A DNA stretch of 34,214 bases, from the NCBI GenBank assembly GCA_009602725.1, contig WELB01000126.1:8831-43044 (forward strand), written 5' to 3'. A program made the position numbers and the translations under genes. The number at the start of each line of letters is the position of its first letter. Position 1 is the stretch's first letter. Origin of the DNA: Spirogloea muscicola (Eukaryota > Streptophyta > Zygnematophyceae > Spirogloeales > Spirogloeaceae). Below are positions 15,088-26,345 of the stretch, in pieces. The notes beneath the pieces are model-generated. The model did not search any database, was not told where the DNA came from, and was given only the letters and a program-made list of their open reading frames with translations.

Positions 15088-15165
15088 ATGACGTCTGCAA
15101 GTGAGAAGGCGCGCGGTGCACATGAGAATCTGAAAGGGTGGCCTGATTAAGCCGACACAAATGGA
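15088..15165 (-). repeat. Head module, copy 1
   Basis: On the minus strand: GTCGGCTTAATCAGGCCACC, a short spacer, CTCATGTGCACCGCGCGCC and TTC. It resembles 29836-29912 (plus) and 16225-16310 (minus). It lies just 5' of copy b, separated from it by the hairpin repeat. Confidence 0.5.
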
Positions 15166-15167
15166 CC

Positions 15168-15535
15168 TCCGAGCAAGCCCACCACCCGTCGAGAGCTCAT
15201 TCCCCTCGCCATCCACATCCTCGGGGCTTTTGGCGCTCGGTGGCTTGCACCCGCTTGTCAGACGCGCTGTGACCCTCCATCACCGACAGGAGCCGCAGAC
15301 TGCAAGCTATCAGGCCCTGGGGTTCCGAATGCGCCTCTCCAACTTTTCACAGCGCTCCCTCGCACATGCTTTGCAGCGTCATTCTAAGCGTGCCCTGGCT
15401 GCCGCTTCCGGCTCTAGGCGGGGGAAATCCACTCCTTCAGTCCTTGTTCGTTCCGTTGGGCTGGCCCTCCACGCCATAGCATTACATTCTGGGCTATGTC
15501 AGCAGAAGGGTGTCGGATGAGCTGAGGGGAGGGAT
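15168..15535 (+). mobile_element. Retroelement C-terminal fragment (copy c)
   Basis: The plus strand encodes RMRLSNFSQRSLAHAL, then SKRALAAASGSRRG, the same tail as copies a and b. It is followed by a hairpin copy at 15458-15475 (GGGCTGGCCCTCCACGCC). It is decayed, with no upstream element domains. Confidence 0.55.
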
Positions 15536-15786
15536 GTACATCCCGAGGAGGCGAGGGCTTGCTAAGGGCCAGCCCACAGGCTACAGAGCTGTTTCTTCCC
15601 ACGGAGAAAGTGACAAGAAGAAGCAGCTCTTCCAACGGGGGCGAGGGCTGGATTAGCTGGTTCACAAATGGGTGAACTAGCTCTATAGGAGCCGGGGGAA
15701 CTTGGAGACCCTGAGGGTGCCTGTTCAGTATATCCTAGTCAGCAGCTGCAAGTCGGAGAGACTAGCTTTCAAGGCCGCCCCTTAAT
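15536..15786. other. Repeat debris without assignable coding sequence
   Basis: It contains a partial hairpin-family match (GGGCCAGCCCACAGGCT near 15553) and CAGCAGCTGCAAGTCGGAG, a phrase that recurs near 16112. No gene is recognised. Confidence 0.4.
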
Positions 15787-16050
15787 ATGAGCAGCCGTGT
15801 CTCCTCTTCAGGGAGAGCTACTTCTTTCTTGGCTCCCTGGCCTTTTCCAGCCACTTCTTCCCCAGCCCTCGGGCCCTTGGCACGAGCTTCTCCTCCGGCC
15901 TTCCACAGCATCTCCCTGCAGCGCTATTTGGCTCAAGCCTGGAATCTGCGTGCAGGCCGTTGTCAGACTGCCAACTCCGGCTATCAGCAGGGGGACTGCT
16001 ATCTGGCTGCTAGTATGGTATCTCCGGCTTGCAGCAGCTGCAAGCAAAAG
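15787..16050 (+). mobile_element. Retroelement C-terminal fragment (copy d)
   Basis: SLQRYLAQAWNLRAGRCQTA, then NSGYQQGD, is a diverged version of the SLQRSMAHALHLRAGRALAA tail. A degenerate hairpin-family sequence (GGCCTTTTCCAGCC, about 15838) precedes it. Confidence 0.45.
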
Positions 16051-16099
16051 AGCTTCTTCTCACTTCGGCAGCTATGCAAGAGAATACAGCGAGTAGGAG

Positions 16100-16245
16100 C
16101 TGAGTAACCCCGAGTCAGCAGCCGCAAGTCGGAGTTACTTGCAGCAGGAAAAGAGGCACCCCGACGAGACCCAGAATTAGCAGCCAAAGCGCGGCCTGCC
16201 CCCAAGTGCACTGCGTGAGCATGGGACTGTTGGAAGAGAGAGAGC
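16100..16245 (-). mobile_element. Retroelement C-terminal fragment (copy e)
   Basis: The minus strand reads FQQSHAHAVHLGAGRALAAN, SGSRRGASFPAAS and SDLRLLTRGY, the end of the element ORF. It joins directly to the head module at 16225-16310 on its 5' side. Confidence 0.55.
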
Positions 16246-16310
16246 GCGCGAGCGCATGAAATGAAAGGGAGGCCAATTGAAGCCAATACAATGTTCAGGC
16301 AGAGCCTAGT
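16225..16310 (-). repeat. Head module, copy 2
   Basis: On the minus strand: TCTGCCTGAACATTGTATTG, GCTTCAATTGGCC and TTTCATTTCATGCGCTCGCG. It matches 29850-29905 and lies directly upstream of copy e. Confidence 0.55.
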
Positions 16311-16401
16311 GCAACTAAACAAGGCTACACAAGGAGGACCTAACCTGAGGTGCCTAGGGTGACATTGGTACCCACGGGTGAGCACAAATGAATCCGACAA
16401 G

Positions 16402-16720
16402 CTAAGTTGGGGAGCTGGAGCTAACTTGGAGGACTTGGAAGGAACCGGATAGCCGCACGTGGAACCCCTGGGCAAGCGACCCAGCGGCCCTGAAGCCCGG
16501 GCAGCTCTCACCGTGCTGTCCCTGCCAACGATGGATGGCCCGCCGTGCAAGCCGCTGCCGAAGGTTCAGCCACGGACTGCTGAACGCCGCCGGCCCGTGC
16601 ACGTCCGTCGCCAGCGCCACGAAGTGATCGCCGGCAGGGGCAAAGCAGAAGGAAACAGCTCTGCTGATGGAAGGGCAACGGTGGCCGTGAGAGGCCAGCC
16701 CAGGAGAAGGGGGCGAAAGG
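16402..16720 (-). mobile_element. Retroelement nuclease-end fragment (copy f) with 5' hairpin
   Basis: The minus strand encodes FVALATDVHGPAAF, RLARRAIHRW and AAGSLAQGFHVRLSGSFQ. These align with FFPLAIDTHGALG, QLSRHAIARRF and AAGSLAQVYRMRLAVSLQ of copy a. A hairpin copy, GGCCGTGAGAGGCCAGCCC, is at 16683-16701 on its 5' side, next to the GC-rich start of MRD1. Confidence 0.55.
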
Positions 16721-16923
16721 GAGCGGTGAGCGGGCATGCTTTTCTGGCGTCCCTCGCGCGGTGCCTGTGCGCCGTGTGCCGCTTCGCCGAGGGGCAGGCA
16801 GGCAGGCCGTGCGCCGCCGCCGGGCTCGGGGCCGCCGGGCTGCCGGGCGAGGCTGCGCCCTCCCGCGCCTCCCCCGCGCCGCCTCGCCCCGCGGCCCCGC
16901 CGCCGGCGCCGCCGTGCCGCAGC

Positions 16924-19900
16924 ATGTCGCGCATCTGCGTCAAGAACGTACCGCCGTACGTCCAGGAGGGCCGCCTCAAGGACCACTTTGCCGCTCGGGG
17001 CGAGGTGACCGACGCCCGCATCCTCCGCACCAGGTGCCCGCCCCTCCCTCCCTCTCCTTGTTCTGGCCTGCCGCGTGCTCGACCGCCCTCCCAGCGCTCG
17101 CACGAGAGCAGCCCAGCGCAGCGGCTGCTGACGCGGCCAGGTCACGGCGCTGGGGCGCTGCGCAGCGAGGGCAAGTCCCGGCAGCTCGCGTTCGTGGGGT
17201 ACCGCTCGGAGGAGGAGGCTGCGGCGGCCATCAAGTACTTCAATCGCTCCTTCCTCGACACCTGCCGGCTCACCTGCGAGGTCGGCCTTCTCCCGAGACC
17301 CCGCTTCGCCAGGCCCTAAAGCCTGCCAGACTCCTCCCTCCATCCTAGCACGGGCAAGCGAATCCCTGGCAACAATAATGGGTCTGAGCGTGGGCAGCCC
17401 ATCAGGACATAAGCGTGGGGTTGGAGGCCGGCCACGCCTCAAGGCACCGTCGTCTTGAGCCCGGCATAGTCAGCTGAGCCGCGCAGGAGGAGTTTGGCGG
17501 AGCTGTTGCTGAGTCGCGTGCTTGACGTGGGTCCTGCACAGCTAGCAAGGCCGGTTGGAGAGGCGACTGCAGTTCGTCCTTGGAGCAGGCACTCGGAGGG
17601 CAGCTCTGCATATAGCAAGGCCCATGAGCCACAGCAGAAGGAGCACGGCGGCAGAGAAGGAAAAGCAGCTCCGCGACCGCTGCCTGCGTCAGGCTCCATG
17701 CACGGGAGCCGCACTGCAGGGTCCGCTCAGGAAGCCCACGGCCAGGCTGAGGATGACCCTCAGCTGCGCGAGTTCCTGGAGGTGATGCAGCCTCGGAAGA
17801 AGAGCAGGCTCTGGACGAACGATGACGTCCTGGAGGCCGTCGAGGGCAGCACTCAGACTAGGAGACAAGCTAATGGTAGTGGGAAGCAGAAGGTCCTCAA
17901 AGGCCAGCGGGAAGGCGTCGACGCCGGTCGCCAGCCTGGTATGACTGCTGCTGTCACCACAAGCACTGTGAATGCGAGCAAGAGCAACAGAGGCAAGGCA
18001 CATCGTCTACAACTGAACGGAGCTGCCAGCAGTGCTGGGCTGGTGGAAGGCTCTGGAGATGTAACTTTTGCAGGGGCTGAAGCGGTTGGGCTGGACACAG
18101 TTGACACTTCGAGTGGGTCAGATGCTGGCGAGGGGAGCGAATTGTCTGATGCAGAGTATCTGAGGAGCAGGGTGCGTACCGACTGGAGCGATGACGAAGA
18201 CGATGAGTTCTCACGAGAAGCTGGTGAGGGAGTGGAGGAGGAGGAGGACGAGGAGGAGCAGGAGGAGGAGGAAGGAGAGGCAGCCGCTGGACGCGAAGCG
18301 ACACAGGAGGAAACAGCTGAGAAAGGCAAGGCCGCAGAAAGCAGCGGTGTCGTCATCGAGGGCGATCCTCAGGAGAAGGACGATATTGTTGAACCCAGCG
18401 ATGGTGGCAGGCCTGACGTGGACGAACAGAGCGGCCGCCTTTTTGTCCGCAATCTTTGCTACTCCACAACGTGAGCATCACGGGGCTGTACTGATAGCTC
18501 TTAGTGACACTGCAATCTGGCAACGGCTGTGCTATGCTTTGCAAGCTACTGCCGCTGGAGGCTCGACGCTGTAGAACGTCGTGAGGATCTCGCTCTCTAA
18601 GACCAAGCTCTGCCCATCTTCGTGTTGGTCGTGGCAGTGATGAGGACCTCCTTGAGCTTTTCGGGGTGTATGGCAAGCTTTCTGAAGTACATGTGGTAGT
18701 CGATCGGGACACCAGGCGATCCAAGGGTTTTGCATATGTACTCTACATGCTACCTGAGAATGCGAGAATGTGAGTACTGCATGCCTTCTTGGAGAACGTA
18801 TGTATTTTGATCCTGTACAGTTCTGGGAACGTGCACACCGCGCAATACACTTTCACTGCCCTGCTGCTCTGCTGGCTGACATAATAGGTGTGAGATTGAG
18901 GCTCTGGGCCTTTCTGTACATGGTGGGTCAGACTTTTGCTGGGGGCTTGCCAGCTGACTCTTTCTTCTTAGCCAGATCCAGGTGCTGGTGCTCCAGTCGA
19001 TGTCGTCTGCTGACACCGAAGGGCTACACCCAAGGACGTCTGCACATTAATGACGCCTATCTAATTGCTGTGCCTTTCAGAGCGATGCACACGCTGGACA
19101 AGACCACTTTTCAAGGCCGTCTGTTGCACATATTGCCCGCAAAGAGCCCCCCTGCATTTGTTGACAGGTACTTCCGTAGTCCCTTGACAATTATTAAGCC
19201 GCCAGCAACTTTCTGTCACGAGAATACAACATGTACTGTGATACTTGGACTATGCCCAGCCTGCCAGTCATGCAACTCTCCTGCCATAGGGAGCTCAGTC
19301 CTGACAAGTGTGGCAGTTGTCCCATATTTGTTGGGCCCAGAGGGGAGTTGAGGATCCAGCCTGGCAGCACCAATGTCAAAGCAGAGAGAGATGCAAAACG
19401 CAAGGCTGCCGAGTCCGAGGGCAAGACCGCAGCTTGGAGCAGCCTCTTCATGCGCGCTGACACGGTCTGGCCAGAGTTCCGCAGACTCCACCTGCACATC
19501 AGTCCTTACCCCGTGCATTACAACTTCGCCAGCTGTTGGTTGCCTCTCATGCATTTGCTTGCACGGATTCCATCCGTCCATGCATGGCAGACTCCATTAG
19601 TTGATCCAGAGCTGCCTGTGGTCCAAGCCTGAATGCTGCGAGTTTATTGCTGCAGGTTGCAGAGAACGTGGCCAAAAAGTATGGTGTTTCCAAGAGCGAG
19701 CTTCTTGACCCCAACGCTGATGACCTGGCTGTTCGCATGGCCCTGGGAGAAACCCACATCATAGCAGAGACCAAGCAATCTCTGGCTGCAGAGGGCGTGG
19801 ATGTGTCAATCCTCGAGGGACTTGCATTGAAGACAGCAGGGAGCAAGTTACAGCGCAGTAATAATGTCATCCTAGTGAAGAACCTGCCATTCTCTACTGA

Positions 19901-22342
19901 TCATGCTGATCTTGCCGCCCTTTTTGGTCGGTATAGCAGCCTTGGTCGCCTCATCCTACCACCCACAAAGACGCTGGCAATCGTAAGTCCCTCAGCCCCG
20001 TGGACTTGCTGGGCCATTGCGCAATGGGGATGTGGATTCACTCGCTTCCTGGCTTGTGCTTTCACCTCTGAAGCGTTCTGTATGCCGAGAAATTTGCCGA
20101 AGAACCCTGCGTTGAAGCCCATTGATACTGAAGAAACGAAGCACCTGTGTTCTGCTGCACAAGGTTGAGTTCCTGGAGGCTTCTCAAGCTCGAGCAGCCT
20201 TCAAGGCTCTGGCTTACAAGCGCTTCAAGTGAGTTCGTTATTGCACCCTTGCATGCTTTTGCTGTATCAAGTGCAATAGCACAATATCCTCCACCTGTCC
20301 TGCATTCTCTGAGGTTAATATTACATGCTTTCAAGATCCACATGCATTAGGAGGCAACTCTTGCAGGCATCCAACAGCTGCAAAACGGCCAGGTTGATCA
20401 TAGCCTGTGTCCGCAGGCATGTCCCCCTCTACCTTGAGTGGGCGCCAGAGGGGCTCCTTTCTGTACCATGTAAGGGGTTAGCTGCAGCAGATGCCACTGG
20501 CCACAGAGCTCCAATTGCAAAGGAGGCGGGAGATGGCCAAGTGAAGCGTATTGCTGTTGTGGAGGACCTTGAGATGGACGATGAGGCTGCCATGTTGGAG
20601 GTGAGTTATTCCTGACGAGCTCATTTGAGAGCCGAGCAGGCAGGAGGAAATACAGTGAAGACATTGTGAGGGCACACAGCTGTAATCTTGGAAAAGCGAC
20701 AGATCAGACGTGCGTCACTCCAGTACATAGCATGCCGGTTGAACTAATGACATCAGAGGATACCCTCAATGGCACAAGAGTAACAAGATTGCTGGGTGTA
20801 TATCCAGGCTCGGTCGTTGTTTGTCAAGAACCTTAACTTCGCCACAACAGAAGCTGCTCTCAGGCAGCAGCTTGAGCCGAAATTGCCAAACATGGGCATT
20901 CGCAGTATTGTGGTAAGTTGCTCCCCCTGTCTCATTGGAAGAGGGCGGCGGAGTGCGACTTGTCTACCGTGGCTGATAGATGTGGGACGACAGACACGAT
21001 TGGTCTGCTCATTCTGCTGTGTCCATGTCTCAGATAAAGAAGAAGGCGGTCAAGACCGGGCAAGCCCTGTCTATGGGTTTTGGGTTTGTGGAGTGCAGCA
21101 GTTCTGAGATGGCAAGGGACGCTCTGAAGAAGCTACAGGTGTCTACACAGCCACCATATTGCCGCACCCACTTGAGCTGCCAAAGCAGCCGTACCGAGTG
21201 CTTGCTTGTAATGCGAGTAGGTTGCTGCTGAGAGCACCTCTGATGGTACACAAGGGGTTGCGATGCAGGGTATTGTAGTGGACGGTCATGCCCTAGTCTT
21301 GCAGCTGAGTCAAGGCAGCCGAGGCAGAAGAGCAGCGGATGCGGCACCAGCTTCAAGTAGAGAAGCTGGCGCTGCAATTGCCGAGCATCAAGCAAGCTCC
21401 ACCAAGCTTATAGTCCGCAATGTGGTACATGGCATGCCACCAGCTTCATACGGCCGATCATTTCGTGTTGTGGAGATGTGGAGATGTGTTGCTTCAGTGC
21501 GTTTGACGTGTCGTGTTGCACACGACTGACGCCTTGTAATTCCTGGTACTATCTGCAATTCTCACCAGGCATTCGAAGCCACCAAGAAAGAATTGCGGCA
21601 GCTATTTGACCCCTTCGGGCAGGTATGCCTGTGACTCCTGATGTACCCAACAAAACGTGCAAGGGGCTTGCACGTGCACGCCTTCTTGTCCCACCCTGCG
21701 GAAGAGGCAACAGCATCTGTCAGAACATCTTGTAGCGTATGCTTGTCTTGGTTTGTCTGCCATCTCCTTTGACTTCTGCTGCAATTCAGACCGTTACACT
21801 GCTGCTGGCTTGGCAGGTGAAGACCTTGCGGCTTCCGAAGAAATTTGATGGTAGCCACAGGGGATTTGCCTTTGTCGAGTTTGTCACACGCCAGGAGGCA
21901 CAGAATGCTTTTGACGCTCTCCAAAATTCCCATCTCTATGGTCGCCACTTGGTGAGTGCTCTGCTCGTCGAAGGACTTCAAACTCAGGACTGAGGACATG
22001 ATGCTAGGACTTGCCAGTGCTGATACAGTAGTACTCGCCAGGTTCTGAGAGAGGCTGAAATTTGAGTACCATATGACTCTGCTATAGCATGTTCATGGCA
22101 AGTTCAAAAGCCCAATGGAGCGCAAACTGGCCTTCTTGTGCATGGTGACGACACAGGTTCTTGAGAGGGCCAAGGAGGGGGAGGGTATAGAGGAGCTGCG
22201 AACAAGGACAGCTGCACAGTTTGCACAGGGTGGGTTGGGAGTAGGCACAGTGGCAGCTCGAGCAGCAAAGAAGCGCAAGCAGCAAGACATGCTTGTGGAT
22301 GACGCAGCCATGTCATTTCATGACATAGCTGCACAATTGTGA
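16924..22342 (+). CDS. MRD1: Multiple RNA-binding domain protein MRD1/RBM19, five RRMs, 15 exons
   Basis: Family members are nucleolar and needed for early pre-rRNA processing in small-subunit assembly. Exons: 16924-17033, 17166-17280, 17542-18470, 18638-18769, 19081-19167, 19368-19464, 19656-19982, 20164-20228, 20417-20600, 20808-20912, 21034-21138, 21269-21424, 21569-21622, 21817-21951, 22157-22342. Phases all agree and give about 928 residues. The start is fixed by [20 protein letters not shown], the family's usual N-terminus. RRM1 is residues 1-78; then RPWS and a Glu-rich acidic tract (about 300-330); RRM2 from [13 protein letters not shown] to [10 protein letters not shown]; the conserved linker [27 protein letters not shown]3 (about 557-632); RRM4 (about 684-765, [15 protein letters not shown]); RRM5 (about 796-868, [17 protein letters not shown]). 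Five RRMs is the fungal MRD1 number; animal RBM19 has six. The C-terminus is Lys/Arg-rich (AAKKRKQQ). Confidence 0.95.
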
Positions 22343-23025
22343 TGGCAATGGCGCCTAATAGTTGCTTTCCTTCTGCAACCAGACCTTGCATGCCACAACG
22401 TTTTCAAAGGAGCATGCCTGATCAGCACCTGATCTGATGACCAATCCTTAGTATAGTTGTTAGTGTCAGCATGTTTGTGTGCTGGAGTCGTCAAGGCCAG
22501 GATTCCTACAAGCTCACCACCGCCGGTGCTACCTTGCGTCAACCCACAAAACAGGGCTGCAAGGGCAGGGGCAGAGCTTGCAAGCCTGGCAAAATGTCCT
22601 CCACTGAACACAGATCTGTGGTAAGATGCTCAGAGGCTCGCCTGCTCCAGGTCTGTGACAAGCAAAATTGTTCGGAGGGGGCTTGCCAACCAATTGGCTC
22701 AAGCTCGCCCCAAAAAATCTTATGCCGCTATTGGCGGATGCTGCTTATTACTTTGCTCACAATCTGTGAACAAGCGCAGGGTATACTGAGCGGGCAGGCT
22801 GTGGGCAAGAAGTTCTGAAAGTGGACATACAAGGCGAGCAGGGGAGCAAAGAGCACGACGCAAGGGTCACCACTCGAGGAGCAAGCCCTGCTCCTGCACA
22901 ATCTGTACAGAATGCTTCCAGAACCCTTGGGCCTGTTGCAGGTGACTGACGCCCTCAGTTGGCAACATCATGCCCCAGAGTGCGGTGCGGACTGCAAGTC
23001 GGGCTGCGGCTCTCCTGCCACCATG
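22343..23025. other. Convergent intergenic region between MRD1 and adenylate kinase
   Basis: I see no conserved protein, RNA gene or retroelement piece here. It contains the two 3' UTRs. The small open frame 22471-22818 (+) has no recognisable features. Confidence 0.5.
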
Positions 23026-24542
23026 TCACGCCGCCCTTGGTTGAGGCTCAAGTGCATCCGTCTCAAACGCCTGTAGTGCCGCCAGCAGCCTGGGCCACGT
23101 CTCTGGGATGCCACCCTCGACAGGAAACTCAAGGAGGAGCCCGCGCTGTCGGTAAAAGTCCTCCACAGGCTTGGTCTGCAAGACCACAAACAACGGTGTT
23201 CGTCATATCGACGTTGCAAGAGCCACTGTGTTGCTGCAAAGCAGCAGGTGTACGCTTCCTAGCTCCCACTCTGTGCTGAACGAACAACTCTGCGGAGCGG
23301 CCCCATCATGCCGTGTCGGGCATGCCGTCCTGCCAGAGTTGACTCCGGGGAGCAGAGGGAAGCTGACCTGCAAATGGTACACTTCCAAGCGCGCCCTGAT
23401 GACATCCTCCGTGTCGTCGGCGCGCACAGTCATCTTGTGTAGGCACGCAGCAGGTGGCGGCAGTGGCGGCATCACCACGCGCGCGGATCCGGCACCGCCG
23501 TCGACATCGATGTTGGCCAGGTTGAAGTTGCCGCTGCACTCGCTGCAGATCCGGCGGCCCAGGCACTTGCTCACGAGCACATCCTCGCGGAGCGTCAGGT
23601 TGAGCACCACGTCAAGGCCCGTGATGTCTTCCAGCATCTCCTGCACACGACCACCAGCACCATGGGCGTCGCTGGCATCTTCAGCACAGGTGCCTCTTGC
23701 TCGGGTGCTGGATAGAAGCTGCTGATGCTAGCACCGCTTCTGCTACGCCCATGAGTGCCAAGCATTCACGCGCACTGAGCACACAGGACGAGTCTGCCGT
23801 GCAATGAGCTTGCTCGGCAGGCCAGGCGGCCTCAGACGAGCATCAGCCGATTGCTCAGAGCGTTCACGAAGCAACTCAGGACCTTCAGGGTAGAGACTGC
23901 CCCTCTCCGCCCTCCTTACGCGCCAGTGTAGCAGCGCGTGAGCAGCTGAAGCGGGTGCAGGATTGGGCCTTGTTGCCAGGACAGGTGGGACGGCGAGGGA
24001 AGCGGCCTGGAGACGAGCTTGCGGGGTTTGAAGGAGGGAGAGTGGCAGCGAGGCGCCGTACCGCCTGCGTGACGGTGCGGGGGAAGCCGTCAAGGATGAA
24101 GCCGCCGCGCAGGTGGCCCGACGACCCCGGCTCCCGCGCCAGTCGCCGCGACAGCATCTCCAGCGTCACGCTGTCCGGCAGGAGCTGCCCGCCGCTCATC
24201 ATGGCCTCCAGCTGCAGCCAAGCGCGGGGAGGGGCAGGTTCCGTCAGGCCAGGGCCGGCGCAGCGTGGGCAGGCCAGGCCGGGTCAGGGCAGGCGGCGGA
24301 GCGACGGCAATGGCTGCGGGGCGTGCCTTGCGGGCGAGCGCAGAGGCGGCGCGGAGCTCGTCGCGCACGACGTCGCCCATGGAGATGTGCGGCACGCTGG
24401 CGAGCTGCGCCAGCTTGCTGGCGTACGTGCCCTTGCCCACGCCGGGGCACCCCAGGAACGCCACGCGCCCGCGGCCAGGCAGCAGCGCCGCAGCCGCGTC
24501 GCCGCCGCCGCCGGGCTGTGGTTTCGCCAGCCTCCGACGCAC
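23026..24542 (-). CDS. ADK: Adenylate kinase, chloroplast-type with long LID, 4 exons
   Basis: The enzyme interconverts ATP + AMP and 2 ADP. Exons: 24542-24327, 24211-24062, 23640-23368, 23175-23026; all join in phase, about 262 codons from 24542. The P-loop GCPGVGKGT is at 24452-24426, followed by the AMP-site region [13 protein letters not shown], then [11 protein letters not shown], then [20 protein letters not shown] and RICSECSGN in the [18 protein letters not shown] and [15 protein letters not shown]. The long LID with CxxC and the [10 protein letters not shown] insert match the plant plastid AK family. The first codon here is GTG, with no ATG in the open frame just upstream, so the start and any transit peptide are unknown. 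Intron 1 has a GC donor (GCACGC from 24326). The 5' part is extremely GC-rich, and retroelement copy g begins directly upstream. Confidence 0.93.
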
Positions 24543-24659
24543 GGCCCCCGCGGGTGGACCCGCCCCGCTCCGCCTCCCGCAGGCGCGGGGCCGGGTCGGC
24601 GTCGCCCCTTCTTCCTCCCCAGCTCGTCTGACTTCCTACTGCTGACCCCGGGGGTACTA

Positions 24660-26345
24660 CCTACGAGCGCCCCTGTCTGCCTAGCCTGTGGCTCCGTCAA
24701 GAACACCTGTATGCATCTGGCTGGCTTTCACAGCCGCTCTTTCGGCAGCCGCATTCCTTTCTTCAGTGCTCTGCCTGGTCCCCCAACGGCATCCCTCTTT
24801 CCCTCCTTCCCTCGTTGCCTACTTCTTGTCAGACTCCAGAGGGTGGCTTGAGGATCTTGGGAGTGCCTGTAGGGGACCCGTCTTTCTCGGAGGGTGCTGC
24901 CCTTGCTCGTCTCCAAGGATACATGCAGGTCCTGCCAGAGCTCCCCACCCTCGGCGATTCTCAGTTGGCAGTGGCACTTTTGACCAGGAGTGTGGCACAG
25001 CGGCCGTGTTACCTCCTGAGAACGGTCCCACCTTCGGTTACCATGGATGAGGTCTATGCATCTATAGATGTCAGCTCCAACGATGCCTTGCGGACATGAT
25101 TGCTCACGCACTCCTAGAGCAGTCCCCAGCAGCACTGGGGCAATGTACGCTGCCCATACGTCACGGTGGGCTTGGTTGTCGCACCTTGGTCCGCTTGTGC
25201 AGACCAGCGTACCTTGGCTGCTGGGCTCAGGTGGCTTCGTCCATATCTGGACGATTCCTCCTTGGGCAAAACGTGTATTGGTGCCTCAAATCGGTAACGT
25301 GGTTCAGGGGAGTCTGCCTTTCCAAGTGACTCTCAAAGCATGCCAACAGGACCTCTTTGCCGCATACCCGCCTCTGGTAAACGAGCCTGTTAGTTTTGCT
25401 GCCTGGGCTGACGTTTCTGATGTTAAGGCTCAATCGCGGTTTTCCCGTGCTGCAGACGAGCAACCACTGGAGCATCTCCGGAGTCTCCTCCAAGGAGATG
25501 CTCGAGGCCAGGCTCGGCTCCTATCTGTTTCGTCTCTGGGAGCGTCTGAGTGGCTTCGTGCTTTGCCTTGCATGCGGGCTTGCGAATGGAAAATGCTTTG
25601 TTTTGCGATGCTATGCGCCGCCGTCTTGGCCTACCGACCCTGTGCTTGGCAGGGGTGACCCAATGTGAATGTGGGCTTATTGAGCATGATGCATTGCTCA
25701 TGCGTGACCACATGCCCAGGCGTGCCAAAGGCAGTGAGCGCACGGGATCCCACAACTCCTACGGGATGCGATGTATGGCATCGTCAAGGAGGCGGGATAT
25801 CAAGTGGCGTTCGGGAGCACCGGGGTGATGCCCGTCCAACTCCGCAACGGGGTCCCTCGGACGAAGCGTGTCAATCTGGTTGGCGTCCCCCTGGGAGGTG
25901 GCAAGCGGCTCCTCATGGACGTCGTCCTCACCGACAGCTTCTGGAAGAAGGGCCCCATAACTTCTGAGACCGGCCATGCTGTCAAGGTGGCCGAACAAAA
26001 GAAGTTGCACAAGTACAAGGACCACCCGACGGGGGATACCTCTTACCCCCTTGCCATGGACATCCACGGGTGTTACGGGGGTCGGTGGTGTTCGTTACTT
26101 TCGCTGCTGGCATCTCAGCAGCGCCGGGAACAGGGTGCAGCACTTCCTGGAGGCTTGGTGCCTTTAACTCTTGTGTCCTGCTACCGCATGCGATTGTCTT
26201 TGTCCCTCCAGCGCTCCTGCTTGCTACTTACACATAGCCGCGCCGATGGCAACCTTGCAGCAGCCTCTGGCTTGCGCAGCAGGGTTATTCTTCTTCCCCT
26301 CAGCTCATCTGACTTCTTACTGCTGACCCAGGGGCACTAAGGGCA
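24660..26345 (+). mobile_element. Non-LTR retrotransposon, 3' half with RT end, zinc knuckle and nuclease-like domain (copy g)
   Basis: This is the most complete copy. From 24833 it encodes TPEGGLRILGVPVGDPSF, PELPTLGDSQLA and CYLLRTVPPS, the region after the reverse transcriptase catalytic core. It then continues in other frames: LPIRHGGLGCRTLVRLCRPA (about 25150), FAAWADVSDVKAQ, ASEWLRALP, DAMRRRLGLPTLCLAG and QCECGLIEHDALLMRDHM (zinc-knuckle-like). The nuclease-like part follows, open at 25771-26340: YGIVKEAGYQVAFG, KRVNLVGVPLGGGKRLLMDV, VLTDSFWKK and YPLAMDIHGCYGG, ending RMRLSLSLQRSCLLLTHSRA and DFLLLTQGH. At least four frame changes show it is not functional. The RT palm with the catalytic Asp residues is missing (5' truncation). 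A hairpin-family copy (24719-24735) lies at the 5' junction. Confidence 0.75.
24719..24735 (+). repeat. Hairpin repeat, 5' junction of copy g
   Basis: GGCTGGCTTTCACAGCC. The surrounding 50 bases (GTGGCTCCGTC, AACACCTGTATGCA) are also found, as reverse complement, at about 565-620 next to copy a. Confidence 0.55.

Noticed and set aside
16402-17442. 346-codon minus-strand open frame
   Set aside because: Its upper part is antisense to the MRD1 first exons in very GC-rich DNA, where stops are rare. Only its lower end (16402-16630) has meaning, as retroelement copy f.
23171-23725. 184-codon plus-strand open frame
   Set aside because: It is the shadow of adenylate kinase exon 3 on the other strand.
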